NCBI RefSeq assembly: GCF_000002875.2
Contig: NC_009390.2
Location: forward strand, 64,501-128,500
DNA from: Leishmania infantum JPCM5
Taxonomy: Eukaryota > Euglenozoa > Kinetoplastea > Trypanosomatida > Trypanosomatidae
Length of the DNA: 64,000 bases
Direction of reading: 5' to 3'
The position numbers were made by a program, and so were the translations under genes. This document shows positions 62,140-64,000 of the stretch, piece after piece. The notes under the pieces were generated by a model, which saw only the letters and a program-made list of their open reading frames with translations, was not told the origin of the DNA and searched no databases. Position 1 is the first letter of the stretch. Each line of letters opens with the position of its first letter.

Positions 62140-64000
62140 GGGGGTGCGCACGATCATCATCATCTCTGCCCGCACCCCCTCCCTCTCTCCCTCTCTCTCA
62201 CAGCCCACCCACTCCGCCTCTCGAACCGTTGCCTTGTCGTCGTTGTTTCTTCCCTATTTCATTGTGCTCTTTTTACGTCTGTCTGTCTGTGTTGTTGTTG
62301 GCCGGCTCGTTGGCTGGCTGGCTGCTGCTTGTGCTTGTAGCGTGATCCTTCTCTTCCCTCTTCCCTTCTCTTCTGTGCTTCGTTTTCAGTTTGCAGCCGA
62401 CTATTTTCCTTTGTTTTTTTTTTCGAAGTTTGCGTCTGCGCATCAGTGCCCCCCCCCTCCCTCCCTCCCTGTCTCTCTTTCTTCTTGTGGCGTTCGGTGT
62501 TATTATTTTCGTTAAGCTCATAACACAACGCATCACATTACGCGCGCGCGATCTCTCGTTTCACGTTTCGTTATGATTTCCGTCTTCTCGTTACGTCTCT
62601 TCCCTGTCACCGCTTCCACAGTGCAGCCACCGTCACGGTTGCATCACCACCACCACCACCAGCACCACCGCCGCCGCCCTCTCCCCTCCTCCCTCCGTAT
62701 GTTGCGTGCGGGCCATCTTCCTTTTTGTGTCTTCTCTCGGCCGGCGTGGCTCCCTACTCATCTCTTGTCTCCCTCAGCCCCACCCCCTTCCCACCGCCTC
62801 GATCTCGACATGCATGCATGCACACACGCGCGCCTGCACGCGCACCCCCCCCCCTCCCCTCCTGCCCTCCTCCTCCTATTCCCCCTTTTCCTTCCCTGTC
62901 TTCGTCTGTTTCTCGGATCCGCCGTTGCTCGCACGCTGCTTCATACGTGGGAGGGTCGCCTGCCGTTTTTTCGGTTGGTTTCGTTGTCCGTCTGGTCGCG
63001 TGCGCATTGTGGGCCCCCTCTCCCTCACCACCACCACCACCCCTCCTCACGGCCCGGCGTGCGCGCGGGAGAATGCGTGTCGCCCGGTGCCTGTGCGCCT
63101 GTCCGCGGCCGCGTCTTTTCCGGCCGGCGAGTCCGATCCGCATGGCTCCTCGCGCCCGTGTGCTCGTGCGGCTTGCGCGCCGCTGACAATTTTTTTTTTT
63201 TGAGGGGGCGCGAAGTGACGGAGGGGACTCGCTGGGAACGCTGCCGCTTGTCTTGCTGGCCTGTGCGCGCGAGAGGGGAAGGGAGAGAGGGGGGGAGGAG
63301 GAGGAGAGCGCGAGGGGAGAGAAGAAAGAGAACGCAATGATGGGCGTGCGGCTGCCGTGATGCCGCCGCCGCCGCTGATGATGATGAGCTCTTCTCGTGG
63401 TGATGAGGATGATCATGCGTTTGTGTTTTGTTTTGTTGTTGTTTCCCCTGCGTTGCGCGTAGACGGTGTCTACCACAGAAGTAAAGGGCAGAAAGAGAAG
63501 GGGCGAAAAAGGCTCCTTTTCCTTTGTGAAGCTGTGCGCGACGCGTGAAGGAGGCCGGCGACTCCTGAGAAGAAGCGCTCTGACCTAGGGGTGTCGGTGT
63601 GCGGATGCACGCGCACATGCTTGCGTGCCAAGGAGTGCTCGCGCGGGGTGCGGACTCTTCCAACCGCTCTCTAGGCTGCATCACGCAGGTGCTTGGTAGA
63701 AGGGAGGGGGTACTGTCGTTGCGCGAGGTGCGTTGTCGACTCCGTCGCCGCGCCTCCTCCGTGCTTCTCTGCCCACTGACCCCCTTCCGGTTGAGCGATA
63801 TACTCATTGTGTATGCGTGGCCGGGGGGAATCAGCCGCCCTGCAGCTCTCTGCGCCCAACTGAAACTCAACACCGTTCCTGCCTCGACTCTACTTTGCGA
63901 TGCATTCACCCAGGTCTTTCTCCGCGGCCGACTGCAGTGGTGACCTGCGTGCACACACGTGCGCGCACACCGATGTAAGCGGCCTCACCCGGACACGTCC
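62140..64000. other. Non-coding tail of the window, no gene seen
   Basis: CT-rich, then GC-rich DNA with CAC runs near 62643-62660 and GAGGA runs near 63280-63310. Longer open frames on both strands are His/Pro/Arg-rich low complexity. It is probably the kinase 3'UTR and following spacer. Confidence 0.6.

Noticed and set aside
62573..63340. Open frame of 255 aa near the window end
   Set aside because: Begins with a His run from CAC repeats and continues as Pro/Arg/Ser low complexity; nothing conserved.

Overview
The window reads as one directional block of a Leishmania (trypanosomatid) chromosome. Every gene I can support lies on the + strand. Coding DNA is GC-rich and intron-free. Intergenic DNA is long and full of polypyrimidine tracts, (CA)n/(GT)n and (AT)n runs. 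Most start codons follow a pyrimidine tract plus AG, the normal trans-splice acceptor context for spliced-leader addition in polycistronic transcription. Trypanothione reductase, an enzyme found only in kinetoplastids, is present complete (491 aa) and reads as the Leishmania form. From memory this gene sits on chromosome 5 in L. infantum and L. major. Genus assignment is solid; a donovani-complex species is only an impression.

Layout. (1) 1-6.3 kb: a 5'-truncated protein with about nineteen CxxC pairs, then a large dual-specificity phosphatase. (2) 6.35-10.9 kb: 4.6 kb without a gene. (3) 10.9-18.9 kb: a NAR1/NARF-type iron-sulfur protein, a single-pass membrane protein that runs at an A9 homopolymer into a 99-bp (33-aa) coiled-coil repeat array, a 100-N assembly gap, and a small one-TM protein. 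(4) 19.6-33.5 kb: an ankyrin protein, a possible Tudor/SPF30-like nuclear protein, a 3-hydroxyacyl-CoA dehydratase, a probable ARPC5, a mitochondrial phosphate carrier, a hypothetical protein and a divergent monothiol glutaredoxin. (5) 34.8-45.5 kb: MCM8-like helicase, mitochondrial ribosomal protein uS11m, trypanothione reductase, DDX49/Dbp8-like RNA helicase. (6) 46.3-53.4 kb: a hypothetical, possibly axonemal protein and a MARP-type microtubule-associated protein with 28 almost perfect 38-aa repeats plus a partial one. (7) 53.4-59.8 kb: 6.4 kb without a gene. (8) 59.8-62.1 kb: a MORN-repeat/STE-type protein kinase fusion, then 1.9 kb of non-coding DNA to the window end.

The genes are not a pathway cluster; trypanosomatid neighbours share transcription, not function. 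Loose themes are redox and Fe-S metabolism (trypanothione reductase, glutaredoxin, NAR1), mitochondrial function (phosphate carrier, uS11m, glutaredoxin) and the cytoskeleton (MARP, ARPC5).

The most useful signals outside the genes are structural: a 32-nt perfect palindrome abutting the pyrimidine tract of the phosphatase gene, a 16-bp perfect hairpin downstream of the zinc-ribbon gene, an almost identical 200-bp block upstream of two unrelated genes 37.6 kb apart, a candidate SIDER2 retroposon, and a repeat-gene junction that may be a real fusion or an assembly artefact. I did not find a convincing new multi-gene system.
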